64,000 bases of DNA from Aestuariibacter sp. GTDB lineage: Bacteria; Pseudomonadota; Gammaproteobacteria; Enterobacterales; Alteromonadaceae. The notes under the pieces are model-generated. The model did not search any database and had not been told where the DNA came from. It saw nothing but the letters and a program-made list of their open reading frames with translations. This document shows, one piece after another, positions 44,246 through 54,071 of this stretch (the stretch's first letter is position 1; every line of letters begins with the position of its first letter). A program made the translations under genes and the position numbers. The stretch is from assembly GCA_017794925.1 (NCBI GenBank), contig CP051238.1, forward strand, positions 2,910,957-2,974,956, given 5' to 3'.

Positions 44246-45196
44246 ATGTTAGTGAATGGAAAATGGGATGCCAACTGGCATCCCGTTCAAAGCAAAGATG
44301 AGCAAGGCCGGTTTATTCGTCAAACATCGTCCTTTCGCAATTGGATCACGCCTGATGGTGCGCCCGGACCCACCGGTAAAGGTGGGTTTAAAGCCGAACC
44401 GGGTCGTTACCACCTGTACGCTGCGTTAATCTGCCCCTGGGCAAGCCGTGTGCTAGCAGTGCTAGCGTTGAAAGGATTAACTCGCTATATCAGCGTAACC
44501 ATCGTTAATCCGCGATTAAGTGAACAGGGCTGGCAATTTGGTGGCTATGAAGGCGCTCAGCCAGACCCGTTGATGAACGCCAGCTACATGCACGAAATAT
44601 ACACCCAGGCTGACTGCCATTTTACCGGCCGCGCAACCGTACCTGTGCTATGGGACAAGCAACAACAAACCATAGTAAACAACGAATCAGCTGATATCGT
44701 GCGTATGCTGAATACGGCGTTTGCCGACTTTACCCAACACGGGCCAGAGCTGTATCCTGAAGCGCTGGCAAATGACATAGAGCACTGGAATGACAGGATT
44801 TATACCCAGTTAAACAACGGTGTGTATCAGGCGGGCTTTGCCTCTTCCCAACAAGCTTACGGCGAGGCGTACGACAATGTGTTTACCATGCTCGACGTGT
44901 TGGAAAACACGCTGGGCGATGGACGGGAATATTTGCTGGGTAATCAGTTAACCGAAACCGATATTCGCTTGTTTGTTACGCTGGTAAGGTTTGACGTTGC
45001 GTATTACGGTTTGTTTAAGTGTAATAAAAAGCCGATCCGCGACTACGCGCATTTGCAGCGTTACATGATGCGCATATACCAATTAGAGGGTATGGCAGAG
45101 ACCGTTAATATCGACCATATCAAAGCGGGTTATTACTCCATTAAAGCATTGAATCCATCGGGTATAGTGCCGAAAGGGCCGGAGACTGATTTATGA
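44246..45196 (+). CDS. Glutathionyl-hydroquinone reductase (YqjG/Xi-class GST)
   Basis: A 316-residue omega/xi-like glutathione transferase. The catalytic cysteine is Cys63 in ALICPWASR, the same number as E. coli YqjG. WDANWHPVQ near the start, VPVLWDKQQQTIVNNESADI (glutathione-binding) and the all-helical C-terminal domain ending VNIDHIKAGYYSI are typical. It removes glutathione from glutathionyl-hydroquinones. AAAGGAG (44234-44240) fixes the ATG; the frame is open upstream. It overlaps the dioxygenase gene by four bases. Confidence 0.93.
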   Translation: MLVNGKWDANWHPVQSKDEQGRFIRQTSSFRNWITPDGAPGPTGKGGFKAEPGRYHLYAALICPWASRVLAVLALKGLTRYISVTIVNPRLSEQGWQFGGYEGAQPDPLMNASYMHEIYTQADCHFTGRATVPVLWDKQQQTIVNNESADIVRMLNTAFADFTQHGPELYPEALANDIEHWNDRIYTQLNNGVYQAGFASSQQAYGEAYDNVFTMLDVLENTLGDGREYLLGNQLTETDIRLFVTLVRFDVAYYGLFKCNKKPIRDYAHLQRYMMRIYQLEGMAETVNIDHIKAGYYSIKALNPSGIVPKGPETDL

Positions 45197-45990
45197 ATAC
45201 CACAAAGCAGATTGTCTTTATTTCCCACGGTGGCGGTCCACTGCCTTTGTTGAACGATCCTGCACATGCTGCACTGGTCGAGCAATTGAAAACGCTGCCA
45301 CAGAAACTGCGCAAGCCTAAAGCGATTATTGTGATAAGTGCCCACTGGGAAGCAGATGAGATTCGGGTTACTGACGCATCAGCTCCGGCACTACTCTATG
45401 ATTACTATGGTTTTCCGCCTGAAAGCTATCAAATCAAATATCCGTGTAAGGGAGAGCCTGAATTAGCGAAGAGTATTGTGGCTGAACTCAACGGTGCAGG
45501 GATCCCGGCTAAAACAGAATCTAAGCGCGGTCTTGATCACGGCGTATTTGTACCACTGAAGCTCATGTACCCTGAGGCTGACATTCCGGTGGTGCAAGTG
45601 TCGCTGTCGGCAACGCTTGATCCTGCATTGCACCTGCAAGTGGGCGAAGTTCTGGCGCAAATACCACAGGATGATCTGTTGATTATTGGCTCTGGTTTTT
45701 CGTTTCACAATATGCGGGCATTTTTCTCACCGGCAACGGCGCAAACACAACAGTTAAACAACGCGTTCGAACAGTGGTTGAAGGACAGCCTGTCTTTAAA
45801 ACACAGCTACGCTTCAATTCGAGAACAACTGACTAACTGGGAACAAGCGCCGGGAGCCCGGTTTTGCCATCCGCGAGAAGAGCATTTGTTGCCTCTGCAT
45901 GTATGCGCTGGCGCTGCTGGCAGGGGAACCGATAACTATGAAGACATCATGGTGCTGAACAAACGCGCCGGCTTTTTTGGCTGGTTCTAA
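45193..45990 (+). CDS. 4,5-DOPA dioxygenase extradiol-like protein (YgiD/LigB)
   Basis: A 265-residue LigB-fold extradiol dioxygenase. Metal-binding histidines are seen in FISHGGGPLPLL, VISAHWEAD and LDHGVFVPLKLMYP; GSGFSFHNMRAF is also conserved. Relatives cleave catechol-type rings such as DOPA. It follows the hydroquinone reductase with an ATGA overlap, so both are made together, in line with turnover of catechols and quinones. Confidence 0.9.
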   Translation: MNTTKQIVFISHGGGPLPLLNDPAHAALVEQLKTLPQKLRKPKAIIVISAHWEADEIRVTDASAPALLYDYYGFPPESYQIKYPCKGEPELAKSIVAELNGAGIPAKTESKRGLDHGVFVPLKLMYPEADIPVVQVSLSATLDPALHLQVGEVLAQIPQDDLLIIGSGFSFHNMRAFFSPATAQTQQLNNAFEQWLKDSLSLKHSYASIREQLTNWEQAPGARFCHPREEHLLPLHVCAGAAGRGTDNYEDIMVLNKRAGFFGWF

Positions 45991-45997
45991 ATTCTCG

Positions 45998-46984
45998 CTA
46001 GTTAATTTGAGCCAGTGCTAAGCGAGTATGGTGCTGCAGACTTTCGTTGATTTTAGCGTGAGACGGGCTCCAGCCGCTTAAAAAGCGGTGGAAATCGGCA
46101 CTGGCCACGTTGTACAGGTTCCGCCAGGTGTCGCACAGGGTTGCGATTGTTTGCTTATCATAGTGCGCTGACAATCGTTTGCTCAACGCCTCAAAATACG
46201 TGTTGAGCAGGGCCGGTGTGTGATTCAGTAAATCTTCATCGCTTAGCGCGCTACCTAAGAAATAGGTTACGTCCTGCACGCCAATGCCGCCACCCACGTA
46301 TTGAAAGTCTACCGCGGCAACCCGGGTTAAATCGCGACTAAAGCAAAAGTTGGCCAGTTTAGCGTCACCATGGATCAGCGTTTGAAAAGGGCAGTTGCGT
46401 AGCGCTGAGTCCAAGGTGGCCGCTGCATCTTTAAGTGGGCCACTTTCTATGGCGTGCCATTCATCCTCACGGGTCGCTAGATGCCAGTAGCTGCCTCTTT
46501 CCCACAATGCATCGGCAGGTGTGTTGAGATGCTCTGCGTGAAAGGCAGCCAACCATTGCAGCACGGGTTCGCACTGCTTCAGCGTGAGGTATGCAGGCCT
46601 TAACGGAAACCCTTCATCATCCAAATCAGATAGCACCAGTGCCTGACTGTCGCCTATTTGTTGTTGAGCAATAAGTTGTGGCACGGCGTATTGATGTGGC
46701 TTAGCGTAAGCCCGGTAAAACTCGCGCTCTACAGCATAAGATTGCCATTTACGCTTCTGACTGGTTTGGCTGTTCCAGCCCCTGGGATGATTAAACTCCT
46801 CTGGCTGGCATATCCACTTCACAATAAGCGGCGCCTGACGGAGAGGGGAAAAACAGCGGATCAATTTACCAAAGTTACTCCATAACGGTTGCACCAGAGA
46901 AAACTGCGTTAACTCAGGGTCATCGGTTACGGTGAGTAACCATTGCATTATGTCGTGGGGGAGTAAGTCGGAATGTGTGTTCAT
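45998..46984 (-). CDS. APH-fold phosphotransferase family protein
   Basis: A 328-residue kinase-like protein of the aminoglycoside phosphotransferase / ecdysteroid-kinase-like superfamily. The Brenner motif LIHGDAKLANFCF holds the catalytic Asp, and VAAVDFQYVGGGIGVQDVTYFLGS holds the metal-binding Asp. The N-lobe lysine may be in APLIVKWICQP. The substrate is unknown and it need not confer resistance. It is monocistronic and convergent with the dioxygenase gene; rne lies just upstream on the same strand, with its terminator between. Confidence 0.8.
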   Translation of the reverse strand: MNTHSDLLPHDIMQWLLTVTDDPELTQFSLVQPLWSNFGKLIRCFSPLRQAPLIVKWICQPEEFNHPRGWNSQTSQKRKWQSYAVEREFYRAYAKPHQYAVPQLIAQQQIGDSQALVLSDLDDEGFPLRPAYLTLKQCEPVLQWLAAFHAEHLNTPADALWERGSYWHLATREDEWHAIESGPLKDAAATLDSALRNCPFQTLIHGDAKLANFCFSRDLTRVAAVDFQYVGGGIGVQDVTYFLGSALSDEDLLNHTPALLNTYFEALSKRLSAHYDKQTIATLCDTWRNLYNVASADFHRFLSGWSPSHAKINESLQHHTRLALAQIN

Positions 46985-46993
46985 TGGTATGAT

Positions 46994-47019
46994 AAAAAAG
47001 GCGGCTAGTTAGCCGCCTT
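46994..47019 (-). terminator. Terminator of rne
   Basis: AAGGCGGCT and AGCCGCCTT pair around AGTT. On the minus strand the stem is followed by a run of Ts, eight bases after the rne stop. Confidence 0.9.
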
Positions 47020-47026
47020 AATGTTA

Positions 47027-50000
47027 TTACAACGTTGTTGGCCGTGTTGTCGGCGCCGAAGCGGCGTTAGACGCACTGGCGATGGTCGCCAATCTGCCTG
47101 ATACAATCAGCGCGGGGCGTTGATCGTCCTGCTTGGCAGTGAGTGCAACGTCAACAACCGGGTCATTCACCTCAGCCGGGTTGGCCATAGGGTGAGACAC
47201 GTTGAATTTGCCTAAGCTGCTGGCCATGTGAACAACGGCTGCTGGTTTTACTACAGGCGCAGGCTTCTCAGCTGGTTGAGCTGGCGCTTCAACTACCGGC
47301 TCAGCTGCCTCAGGTTCGCTGGTTTCTGCAACTGGCTCCGCCGTTGCTGGCGCTTCAGCTTCTTCAGCTTGAACTGGTTCAACCGGTGCAGTTTCTGCTG
47401 CTTCTGATCCTTCGGCAACAGGGGCTTTTTCCTGACTTGCTGCTTCTTTTGATTCAGCTTCAACAGGCGCAGTTTCAGTGGCTGCTTCAACAACCTCTGC
47501 CTGTGGCGCTTCAGACTCAACGGCAGCTTCAGGTTGTGTTTCCTCTGCTACTTCTGCTTTCTCTACTTCCGCCGGCGCTTCCGGAGCCTCAGGAGCTTTG
47601 TCTTCAGCAACAGTGGCTTCAGCTGGTGCGTTGTCTGCATCCAGATTGATTTCTACCTGCTTAGGCTCAGACGCGGCTTCAGTTGATTCTGCGCTGCTTT
47701 CAGGCATATCGAACTGTAGCTCATCCTGTTGCACTGCCGGAGTGGCTTCTGCATCAGCCTCAGGTGCCTTGTCCTTCTTGCGACGTTGGCCAGCTGCACG
47801 AGCGTGACGAGGTGAACGGCGACTGCGGCTACGTGCGCCTTTTTCCGATTTCGCTTTGTCTTCGTCAGACTCAGTTTGTTCGCTGGTTTCAGCTTCATTT
47901 GCTACTGCCGGTGATTCAGCGTCTTTCGCTGTTGGTGCTGCTTGGTCAGTAACAACGGCTTCTGCCTGAACAGGTGTATTAACTGCGTTCACTTCAGCAG
48001 CTTCCTGTTCATTGCTTTGCGTCGCTTTCTCTGCAACTTCAGCTTTTACAGCATTAGCTTGTTGTGCTTTTACGTTCTCGTCTTGCGCGTTCTCTGAAGC
48101 TGCAGATTGAGCCTGGTTGTTCTTAGCTCGAACACTGCCTTTCATGTTACGACGCTGGCGACGTTCTTTCACCACTCTTTTCTTCTCGGTAGCCTGTTCT
48201 GACTCATTCGTCTGAGCAGTTGCTTCTACCGCATTGGTGTTGTCAGCGGCTTTATCTGACTGTGGCTTACGAGAGCGATTGCGACCGCGGTTGTTACGTT
48301 CGTTGCGATCCTGACGCGGCTTGTTATTACCAGTAGACTCATTTTTGTTGTCATTCTCTGGCGCATCTGTGGCCTTGTCGTTGGTGTTCTTACGACGGTT
48401 TTTGTTGTTGCGCGGATTACGACGCTTGTCGTTCTGACGCTTGCGATTATTCTGGCCACTGTTGCGGCCTTTTTTCGGCTCTGGCTTAGGCGCTTCTTCT
48501 TCGCTGCTGAACAACTTGCTTAACCAATTGCCAAGTGCGGCGAATAAGCCGGGTTTTTCTTCCGCTTTAGGTTCAGGTGCCGCTGCTGGAACTACCGGTG
48601 CCTGGGTAGGCGCAATCAGGCCTTTTAGCGCGGGTTCTTCGCGTTTAACCGGCGTTGCAGTGCTGGTTGTTGTTTCCTCGGCTTCTGCTTCGGCCAGTTG
48701 CACGTTGTAGCTGGCATCTGTGATGACATCGTCGGTGCGGTGACGAACGATTTGATAATGCGGCGTATCGAAATTCGGATTAGGAATGATCAACAAGCTG
48801 ACGTTGTGGCGTTTCTCGATATTCTGAATTGCTTTACGCTTTTCATTCAGCAGGTAAGTGGCCACGGGTACAGGCAATTGCGCTTCAATCTGACCTGTGT
48901 TGTCTTTGATACTCTCTTCTTCAAGAATACGCAAAATCGACAGAGCCAGTGATTCAGTACCGCGGATGGTGCCGTGACCTGAACAGCGAGGACATACATT
49001 GTGTGCAGACTCACCCAGAGACGGACGCAGACGCTGACGAGACATTTCAAGCAGGCCGAAGCGTGATATACGACCTAATTGAACGCGAGCGCGGTCAGGG
49101 CGAACCGCTTCTTTAATTCGGTTTTCTACTTCACGTTGGTGACGCACTGGTGTCATATCGATAAAGTCAATAACGACCAGACCACCGAGGTCGCGTAAAC
49201 GCAACTGACGTGCGATTTCGTCGGCGGCTTCCAGGTTAGTATTTAATGCAGTTTCTTCGATATCACCGCCTTTGGTTGCACGGGCAGAGTTGATATCGAT
49301 AGAGGTCAGTGCTTCGGTTGGGTCAATAACAATTGAACCACCTGACGGCAGGCGCACTTCGCGCTCAAACGCCGACTCGATCTGACTTTCGATTTGGTAG
49401 TGACTGAACAAAGGCACATCACCTTTGTACTGTTTTACGCGGTTCGCAAAGTCTGGGCGAACTAATTGAATGTGTTGTAATGCCTGTTCGTAAACGCTGG
49501 TTTTATCAATCAGGATTTCGCCAACATCGCGGCGCAGATAATCGCGGATTGCACGAACAATAACGTTACTTTCCTGGTGGATCAGGAATGGAGCAGGGCG
49601 CTCTTCTGCTACTTTGGAAACGGCTTCCCAATGGGTCAGCAGAACGCGTAAATCCCAATCCAGTTCTTCGTAAGATTTACCTACACCCGCGGTACGTACA
49701 ATCAGGCCCATGCCATCAGGCAGGTCTAATTTTGATAACGCCGCCTTTAGGTCGGTACGCTCGTCGCCTTCGATACGGCGCGAAATACCACCTGCACGAG
49801 GGTTGTTTGGCATAAGCACCAAATAGCTACCAGCCAATGACAGAAAGGTGGTTAACGCAGCGCCTTTCTGACCGCGTTCTTCTTTGTCGATTTGAACGAT
49901 AACTTCCTGTCCTTCCTTGATCACATCTTTGATGTTAGGACGGCCTTCAAGCTTGTAGTCTTTAGGGAAGTAAGTGCGGGCAATTTCTTTGAGGGGAAGG

Positions 50001-50200
50001 AAACCGTGGCGTTCTGCGCCGTAATCAACAAAGGCTGCTTCCAGACTGGGTTCGACGCGAGTAATTTTACCTTTGTAAATATTGGCTTTTTTCTGCTCGT
50101 GTCCAGGACTTTCGATGTCCAGATCGTACAGGCGCTGCCCGTCGACCAAGGCTACTCGCAACTCTTCTTGTTGAGTTGCATTGATTAGCATTCTTTTCAT
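47027..50200 (-). CDS. rne: Ribonuclease E
   Basis: A 1057-residue RNase E. The first 60 residues are nearly identical to E. coli Rne (S1 domain from about 35 to 120). Catalytic Asp residues fall near 302 ([15 protein letters not shown]) and 345 (LVVIDFIDM), and the zinc-link cysteines are in CPRCSGHGT. The C-terminal half is disordered: an Arg/Lys/Asn-rich RNA-binding stretch followed by a long Ala/Glu/Pro-rich region, and a conserved-looking end ([12 protein letters not shown]). It starts the degradosome scaffold and processes rRNA, tRNA and mRNA. A 5' leader of several hundred bases suggests feedback control as in E. coli. Confidence 0.97.
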   Translation of the reverse strand: MKRMLINATQQEELRVALVDGQRLYDLDIESPGHEQKKANIYKGKITRVEPSLEAAFVDYGAERHGFLPLKEIARTYFPKDYKLEGRPNIKDVIKEGQEVIVQIDKEERGQKGAALTTFLSLAGSYLVLMPNNPRAGGISRRIEGDERTDLKAALSKLDLPDGMGLIVRTAGVGKSYEELDWDLRVLLTHWEAVSKVAEERPAPFLIHQESNVIVRAIRDYLRRDVGEILIDKTSVYEQALQHIQLVRPDFANRVKQYKGDVPLFSHYQIESQIESAFEREVRLPSGGSIVIDPTEALTSIDINSARATKGGDIEETALNTNLEAADEIARQLRLRDLGGLVVIDFIDMTPVRHQREVENRIKEAVRPDRARVQLGRISRFGLLEMSRQRLRPSLGESAHNVCPRCSGHGTIRGTESLALSILRILEEESIKDNTGQIEAQLPVPVATYLLNEKRKAIQNIEKRHNVSLLIIPNPNFDTPHYQIVRHRTDDVITDASYNVQLAEAEAEETTTSTATPVKREEPALKGLIAPTQAPVVPAAAPEPKAEEKPGLFAALGNWLSKLFSSEEEAPKPEPKKGRNSGQNNRKRQNDKRRNPRNNKNRRKNTNDKATDAPENDNKNESTGNNKPRQDRNERNNRGRNRSRKPQSDKAADNTNAVEATAQTNESEQATEKKRVVKERRQRRNMKGSVRAKNNQAQSAASENAQDENVKAQQANAVKAEVAEKATQSNEQEAAEVNAVNTPVQAEAVVTDQAAPTAKDAESPAVANEAETSEQTESDEDKAKSEKGARSRSRRSPRHARAAGQRRKKDKAPEADAEATPAVQQDELQFDMPESSAESTEAASEPKQVEINLDADNAPAEATVAEDKAPEAPEAPAEVEKAEVAEETQPEAAVESEAPQAEVVEAATETAPVEAESKEAASQEKAPVAEGSEAAETAPVEPVQAEEAEAPATAEPVAETSEPEAAEPVVEAPAQPAEKPAPVVKPAAVVHMASSLGKFNVSHPMANPAEVNDPVVDVALTAKQDDQRPALIVSGRLATIASASNAASAPTTRPTTL

Positions 50201-50864
50201 TGTATCTAACTCTGTTTTCGTACAGCCGTTAAGCTAGATACACAATTGTGTTGACTGTGCAAAACCTCACCGCGCAACCTCTCGTTGGGCGGGGATCCTG
50301 TTGTACGTTGTATTACCCTTAGTTTTGTCCGCCAAAGCCTGTTTTCAGCCTGGTGTTCTGTCTGTTATTGGGTGTCGGGAACAACGGCCCCTGATTCACT
50401 TTTCTTGTAGGTACCGACGTTAACTTCAGAGAGTCAGTACGCTTTTGTCAATTCAATTCTGTATTTCTAAACGGCAAAACGATTTTCGCTCTTATCGTGA
50501 TAGTTGTCGAAGCGGGCTAATGCCATCACTGCGTTATTCCCTCATTGCTTTCATGATTTGCTTACGGATTATCCGTTACACATGAGGACATCACGATGTG
50601 TTGTTAAACCTTTTTAAGTTTAACGTGAATTATTTTAACTACGCGCATGACTTCGTAATGTAGTGTCTTTGCGGTTAAAACATTCAGATTATCGCATCAA
50701 AGTTCAAATATAGGCAAGTAATACCGATTAATAGGGCAAATAAAAACCTGGTACATCTAGTGTTCAGTGTGTTTTTTGAACAGTTTTCGTTTTTTTACAA
50801 TCAATAAAATAAACTTCTTTAAATTGCTTACGCCCTGACAGACGATAGGATAAAATGCCGCCGC
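50201..50864. other. 664-bp divergent region: rne 5' leader and rluC promoter
   Basis: No gene is visible. On the minus strand TTGCCT (50717-50712), 18 bp, GATAAT (50693-50688) is a possible rne promoter, which would give a leader of about 480 bases. GTTAAAC (50603-50609) and GTTTAAC (50618-50624) form a hairpin in that leader. E. coli rne likewise has a long structured leader through which RNase E controls its own mRNA; the parallel is inferred. Confidence 0.4.
50824..50850 (+). promoter_or_regulatory. Candidate rluC promoter
   Basis: TTGCTT, 16 bp, TAGGAT. The predicted transcript would begin only about 8 bases before the rluC ATG. Confidence 0.35.
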
Positions 50865-51830
50865 ATGAACACATCGAATCAATCTCAAGTGCACAATCAA
50901 GTCCAGTTTGTCGAAGCCGACCCCGATCTCGAGGGACAGCGAATCGATAATTTTTTACGCACACAATTAAAAGGCGTACCGAAAAGCCTGATTTACCGTA
51001 TTCTTCGCAAAGGCGAGGTACGGGTGAATAAAAAAAGGGTAAAGCCTGAATACAAGTTACAACCCGGCGATGTTATTCGCATACCGCCTGTAAAAGTCAG
51101 CGAAAAGCCTGAAGCGCCATCACCCAAGCTAAATAAAATTGCCAGCCTGGAAAACCATATCCTGTTTGAAGACGATCATTTGATTGTATTCAATAAACCG
51201 TCTGGTTTGGCCGTACACGGCGGTAGCGGGTTGAGTTTTGGTCTTATTGAAGGCCTAAGAGCATTGCGTCCTCAGGCCAAATTCATGGAGCTGGTACACA
51301 GATTAGACCGCGATACGTCGGGGTGTATTCTCGTGGCTAAAAAACGTTCAGCGCTGCGTCATATGCACGAGCAACTGCGCGAAGGTAAAATGGACAAGCG
51401 TTACCATGCGCTGGTAAGCGGAGCATGGCCAGAAAACCGTTTTAAAGTTAAAGCACCTTTGCAAAAAAATGTGCTGCAATCTGGTGAGCGCCTGGTGAGT
51501 GTGTCTGAGCAGGGAAAACCGTCCGAAACACGTTATCGTATTCTTCAACGTTATGTAGAGGCAACGCTAGTTGAAGCATCGCCGATTACTGGCAGAACAC
51601 ATCAGATTCGCGTTCATTGCTTACATGCGGGCCATCCTATTGCCTGCGACGATAAGTATGGTGATGCAGAGTTTGATCGGGCGATGCAAGACAAAGGTTT
51701 GAATCGTTTGTTTTTGCACGCAGCCAGCCTGCGATTGTTTCACCCCAAAACAGAACAACCCGTTACCTTTAATGCACCCATTGATGAGGTGTTGAGCCGG
51801 ACATTAGAGAATCTTAATGAAGCAGTATGA
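50865..51830 (+). CDS. rluC: 23S rRNA pseudouridine(955/2504/2580) synthase RluC
   Basis: A 321-residue RluA-family synthase. An S4 RNA-binding domain (GQRIDNFLRTQLKGVPKSLIYRILRKGEVRVNKKR) precedes the catalytic domain with the nucleophilic Asp in ELVHRLDRDTSGC, plus FNKPSGLAVHGG and GRTHQIRVH. It makes three pseudouridines in 23S rRNA. It overlaps the next gene by 14 bases. The divergent placement opposite rne matches E. coli. Confidence 0.96.
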   Translation: MNTSNQSQVHNQVQFVEADPDLEGQRIDNFLRTQLKGVPKSLIYRILRKGEVRVNKKRVKPEYKLQPGDVIRIPPVKVSEKPEAPSPKLNKIASLENHILFEDDHLIVFNKPSGLAVHGGSGLSFGLIEGLRALRPQAKFMELVHRLDRDTSGCILVAKKRSALRHMHEQLREGKMDKRYHALVSGAWPENRFKVKAPLQKNVLQSGERLVSVSEQGKPSETRYRILQRYVEATLVEASPITGRTHQIRVHCLHAGHPIACDDKYGDAEFDRAMQDKGLNRLFLHAASLRLFHPKTEQPVTFNAPIDEVLSRTLENLNEAV

Positions 51831-52467
51831 ATTAATTATCTTTGACTGGGACGGTACGCTGATGGATTCGGCAGCTAAAATTGTAAGCTGTATGCAAAAA
51901 GCGGCCGAGCATTGTGGCGTCGACATCCCGTCGGCAGACGCGGTCAGTCATATTATAGGCATTAGTTTAAAACCGGCGATAAAGCAGCTTTTTAATACTA
52001 ATGATGATGCACTGGCTGAACGTCTGACCCTGGCATATAAAGAAGTGTACCTTGGTGCAGATACTACGCCATGTCCTTTATTTAGTGGTGTGAGCGATAT
52101 GCTTAAAACACTTACTGAAGCAGGTAATGTACTGGCAGTGGCAACAGGAAAGGCTCGCCGTGGCCTGAATCGGGCCTGGGAACAAACCGGAACCGGGCAT
52201 TTTTTTACTACCTCGCGTTGTGCTGATGAAGCTGAGTCTAAGCCATCGCCCGATATGCTAATACAATTACTAGAAGAGCGTGGACTAACAGCAGCACAGG
52301 CGCTCATGATTGGTGACACCACCTATGATATGCAAATGGCCCAGTCCATTGGCATGGACAGGGTAGGGGTAAGCTACGGCGTGCATGCACAGGTGCACCT
52401 GGAAAAGCACAAACCAAAAACCATCGTGCACTCCATTACTGAATTACACGCATACCTGACAGCATAG
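51817..52467 (+). CDS. HAD-IA family hydrolase (phosphoglycolate-phosphatase-like)
   Basis: A 216-residue HAD phosphatase. Motif I FDWDGTLMDS has the nucleophile and acid/base Asp; motif II AVATGK, motif III Lys near SKPSPDML and motif IV MIGDTTYDMQMA complete the site. The helical cap at about 15-80 is the Gph-like type. The substrate is unknown. It overlaps rluC by 14 bases, so translation is coupled. E. coli lacks a gene at this place. Confidence 0.9.
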   Translation: MKQYELIIFDWDGTLMDSAAKIVSCMQKAAEHCGVDIPSADAVSHIIGISLKPAIKQLFNTNDDALAERLTLAYKEVYLGADTTPCPLFSGVSDMLKTLTEAGNVLAVATGKARRGLNRAWEQTGTGHFFTTSRCADEAESKPSPDMLIQLLEERGLTAAQALMIGDTTYDMQMAQSIGMDRVGVSYGVHAQVHLEKHKPKTIVHSITELHAYLTA

Positions 52468-52498
52468 AGGCTGTCAGGCAATTTAAGAAATTCAACAC

Positions 52499-53122
52499 TC
52501 AACGCAATACAATGCTGGCCAGATCGATTTCCCATTTGGCTAGCATGTCTCTGAGCATCATAACCGGCATGCCTATCAGCGTATTCGGATCACGGGATTC
52601 GATGCGTTCAAATAAAAGGACACCTTTGCCTTCTGATTTGAAACTGCCCGCACAATCATAGGGTTGCTCACTCAATAGATATCGCTCAATGGTGGCTTCA
52701 GACAATGCTTTAAATGTGACTTTTACCGTTTCCACCTGAGTCAGCGTTGCATTCCTGGCATCGTGCACCAGACTGACTGCGGTATAAAAGGTAACCGTAT
52801 TTCCGGAACACAATTTAAGCTGGTCAATGGCGTTTGGCAAATTGCCAGGCTTGCCTAGTTTGTGCAACACACCGTTGGCGTCGGATACCGCGGCAACCTG
52901 GTCGCCGCCAATAACAACGGCGTCAGGGTAATCTGCAGCTATTTGTTCTGCTTTGCTTTGAGCCAGGCGGGCTGCCAGCGCTTCGGGCGCCTCATCGTCG
53001 TGTGGTGTTTCGTCAATCGAGGGGGAAATGCCGGGCAATTGCAGTCCGATATTGGCCAATTGCGCCAGACGGTAGCGCGATGAAGAAGCAAGAATGAGTC
53101 TTGGATAAGATTTTTTGCTCAT
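52499..53122 (-). CDS. yceF: Maf-like nucleoside triphosphate pyrophosphatase (YceF)
   Basis: A 207-residue Maf/YceF protein. LILASSSRYRLAQL is the Maf N-terminus; GGDQVAAV, KLGKPGN and CAGSFKSEGKGVLLFERIESRDPNTLIGMP carry the catalytic residues. YceF-type enzymes hydrolyse m7GTP and other modified nucleotides. It is transcribed opposite to its neighbours, divergent from yceD, as in E. coli. Confidence 0.93.
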   Translation of the reverse strand: MSKKSYPRLILASSSRYRLAQLANIGLQLPGISPSIDETPHDDEAPEALAARLAQSKAEQIAADYPDAVVIGGDQVAAVSDANGVLHKLGKPGNLPNAIDQLKLCSGNTVTFYTAVSLVHDARNATLTQVETVKVTFKALSEATIERYLLSEQPYDCAGSFKSEGKGVLLFERIESRDPNTLIGMPVMMLRDMLAKWEIDLASIVLR

Positions 53123-53313
53123 AAATTCAGTCGTTTAGTTTATTATCATTATGGTTGTCCGGCTAAGAGCTATCACGCCGAATTTTTCAGATAGTGTAGC
53201 GGAATTTTAGACAGGATGTCGCGTTTTCAACGTGAATTTAAACACAGAGAACGCGCTAACGAAGCAGGAAAAGGATGTACTCCTGCTAATTCATGAAAAA
53301 GTCCATTAATCCT

Positions 53314-53342
53314 TTGACAGTAAAGGGTTGACGCTATATTAT
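53314..53342 (+). promoter_or_regulatory. Near-consensus promoter of the yceD-rpmF-fab cluster
   Basis: A perfect -35 TTGACA (53314-53319), 17-bp spacer and TATTAT (53337-53342). The expected transcript start, near 53349, is only a few bases from the yceD ATG at 53352, so the mRNA would be leaderless or nearly so. Confidence 0.75.
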
Positions 53343-53351
53343 GCGCGCCCT

Positions 53352-53879
53352 ATGCAGAAAGTGAAATTACCTCACCAGGTCGATCCGGTCAAAAGCGCGT
53401 TAAAGCGGTCTGATTATCAGGGCGTGTTAGCCGTTAAGGATATGGAACGATTAGCCGGCTCAGTTGTCAGTTATGACGAGTGGGTCGACGTGGAAGTACA
53501 GTTCAAAAAAGACGAGCAGGGTCTTACTGTTTTCCACGGAACGCTGGAGACTAAGGTTTCACTTATCTGTCAGCGGTGTAATGAGGCATTTGATTGTCCA
53601 CTTCACGTAGCGTTTTGTTTTAGTCCAGTGCAGGGACAGCAAGACGCAGAAGCATTACCCGAAGCCTATGATCCGGTAGAGGTCGGCGACCACGGAGAAG
53701 TCAGTCTGCTTCATTTATTTGAAGACGAGTTGATTTTGTCATTGCCTATTGTACCCTTCCATGCAGAGGAAGCGTGTACAGTGACAAGTGATGACATGCA
53801 ATTCGGTGAGATTGAACCGGAACAGAAGCAACCAAACCCTTTCGCGGTTTTGAAAGAACTTAAGCGAGACCAGGAGTAA
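53352..53879 (+). CDS. yceD: YceD family protein (DUF177), 23S rRNA accumulation factor
   Basis: A 175-residue protein (E. coli 173) starting MQKVKLPHQVDPVKSALKR as in E. coli. The CxxC pair in ICQRCNEAFDCPL and the end PNPFAVLKELKRDQE are family features. YceD is needed for normal 23S rRNA levels. The ATG at 53352 is fixed by homology, although an in-frame codon exists at 53328 within the promoter. rpmF follows after three bases. Confidence 0.94.
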   Translation: MQKVKLPHQVDPVKSALKRSDYQGVLAVKDMERLAGSVVSYDEWVDVEVQFKKDEQGLTVFHGTLETKVSLICQRCNEAFDCPLHVAFCFSPVQGQQDAEALPEAYDPVEVGDHGEVSLLHLFEDELILSLPIVPFHAEEACTVTSDDMQFGEIEPEQKQPNPFAVLKELKRDQE

Positions 53880-53882
53880 GTT

Positions 53883-54053
53883 ATGGCAGTACAACAAAAT
53901 CGTAAAACGCGTTCTAAGCGCGGTATGCGTCGCTCACACGATGCGTTGACAGGCGCGACTTTGTCTGTCGATTCAACGTCGGGTGAAACACACCGCCGTC
54001 ACCACGTGACCGCTGATGGTTACTACAAAGGCAAAAAAGTCATCGGTAACTAA
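53883..54053 (+). CDS. rpmF: 50S ribosomal protein L32
   Basis: A 56-residue basic protein, [20 protein letters not shown]..., matching L32. It lacks the zinc-binding cysteines, as in the usual gammaproteobacterial form. It lies between yceD and plsX as in most proteobacteria. Confidence 0.97.
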
Positions 54054-54071
54054 GTTACTGGTGCCGACATT

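Noticed and set aside
47344-48459. Several open frames antisense or out of frame to the tail of rne
   Set aside because: They arise from the biased Ala/Glu/Pro/Lys codons of the disordered RNase E tail and have low-complexity products.
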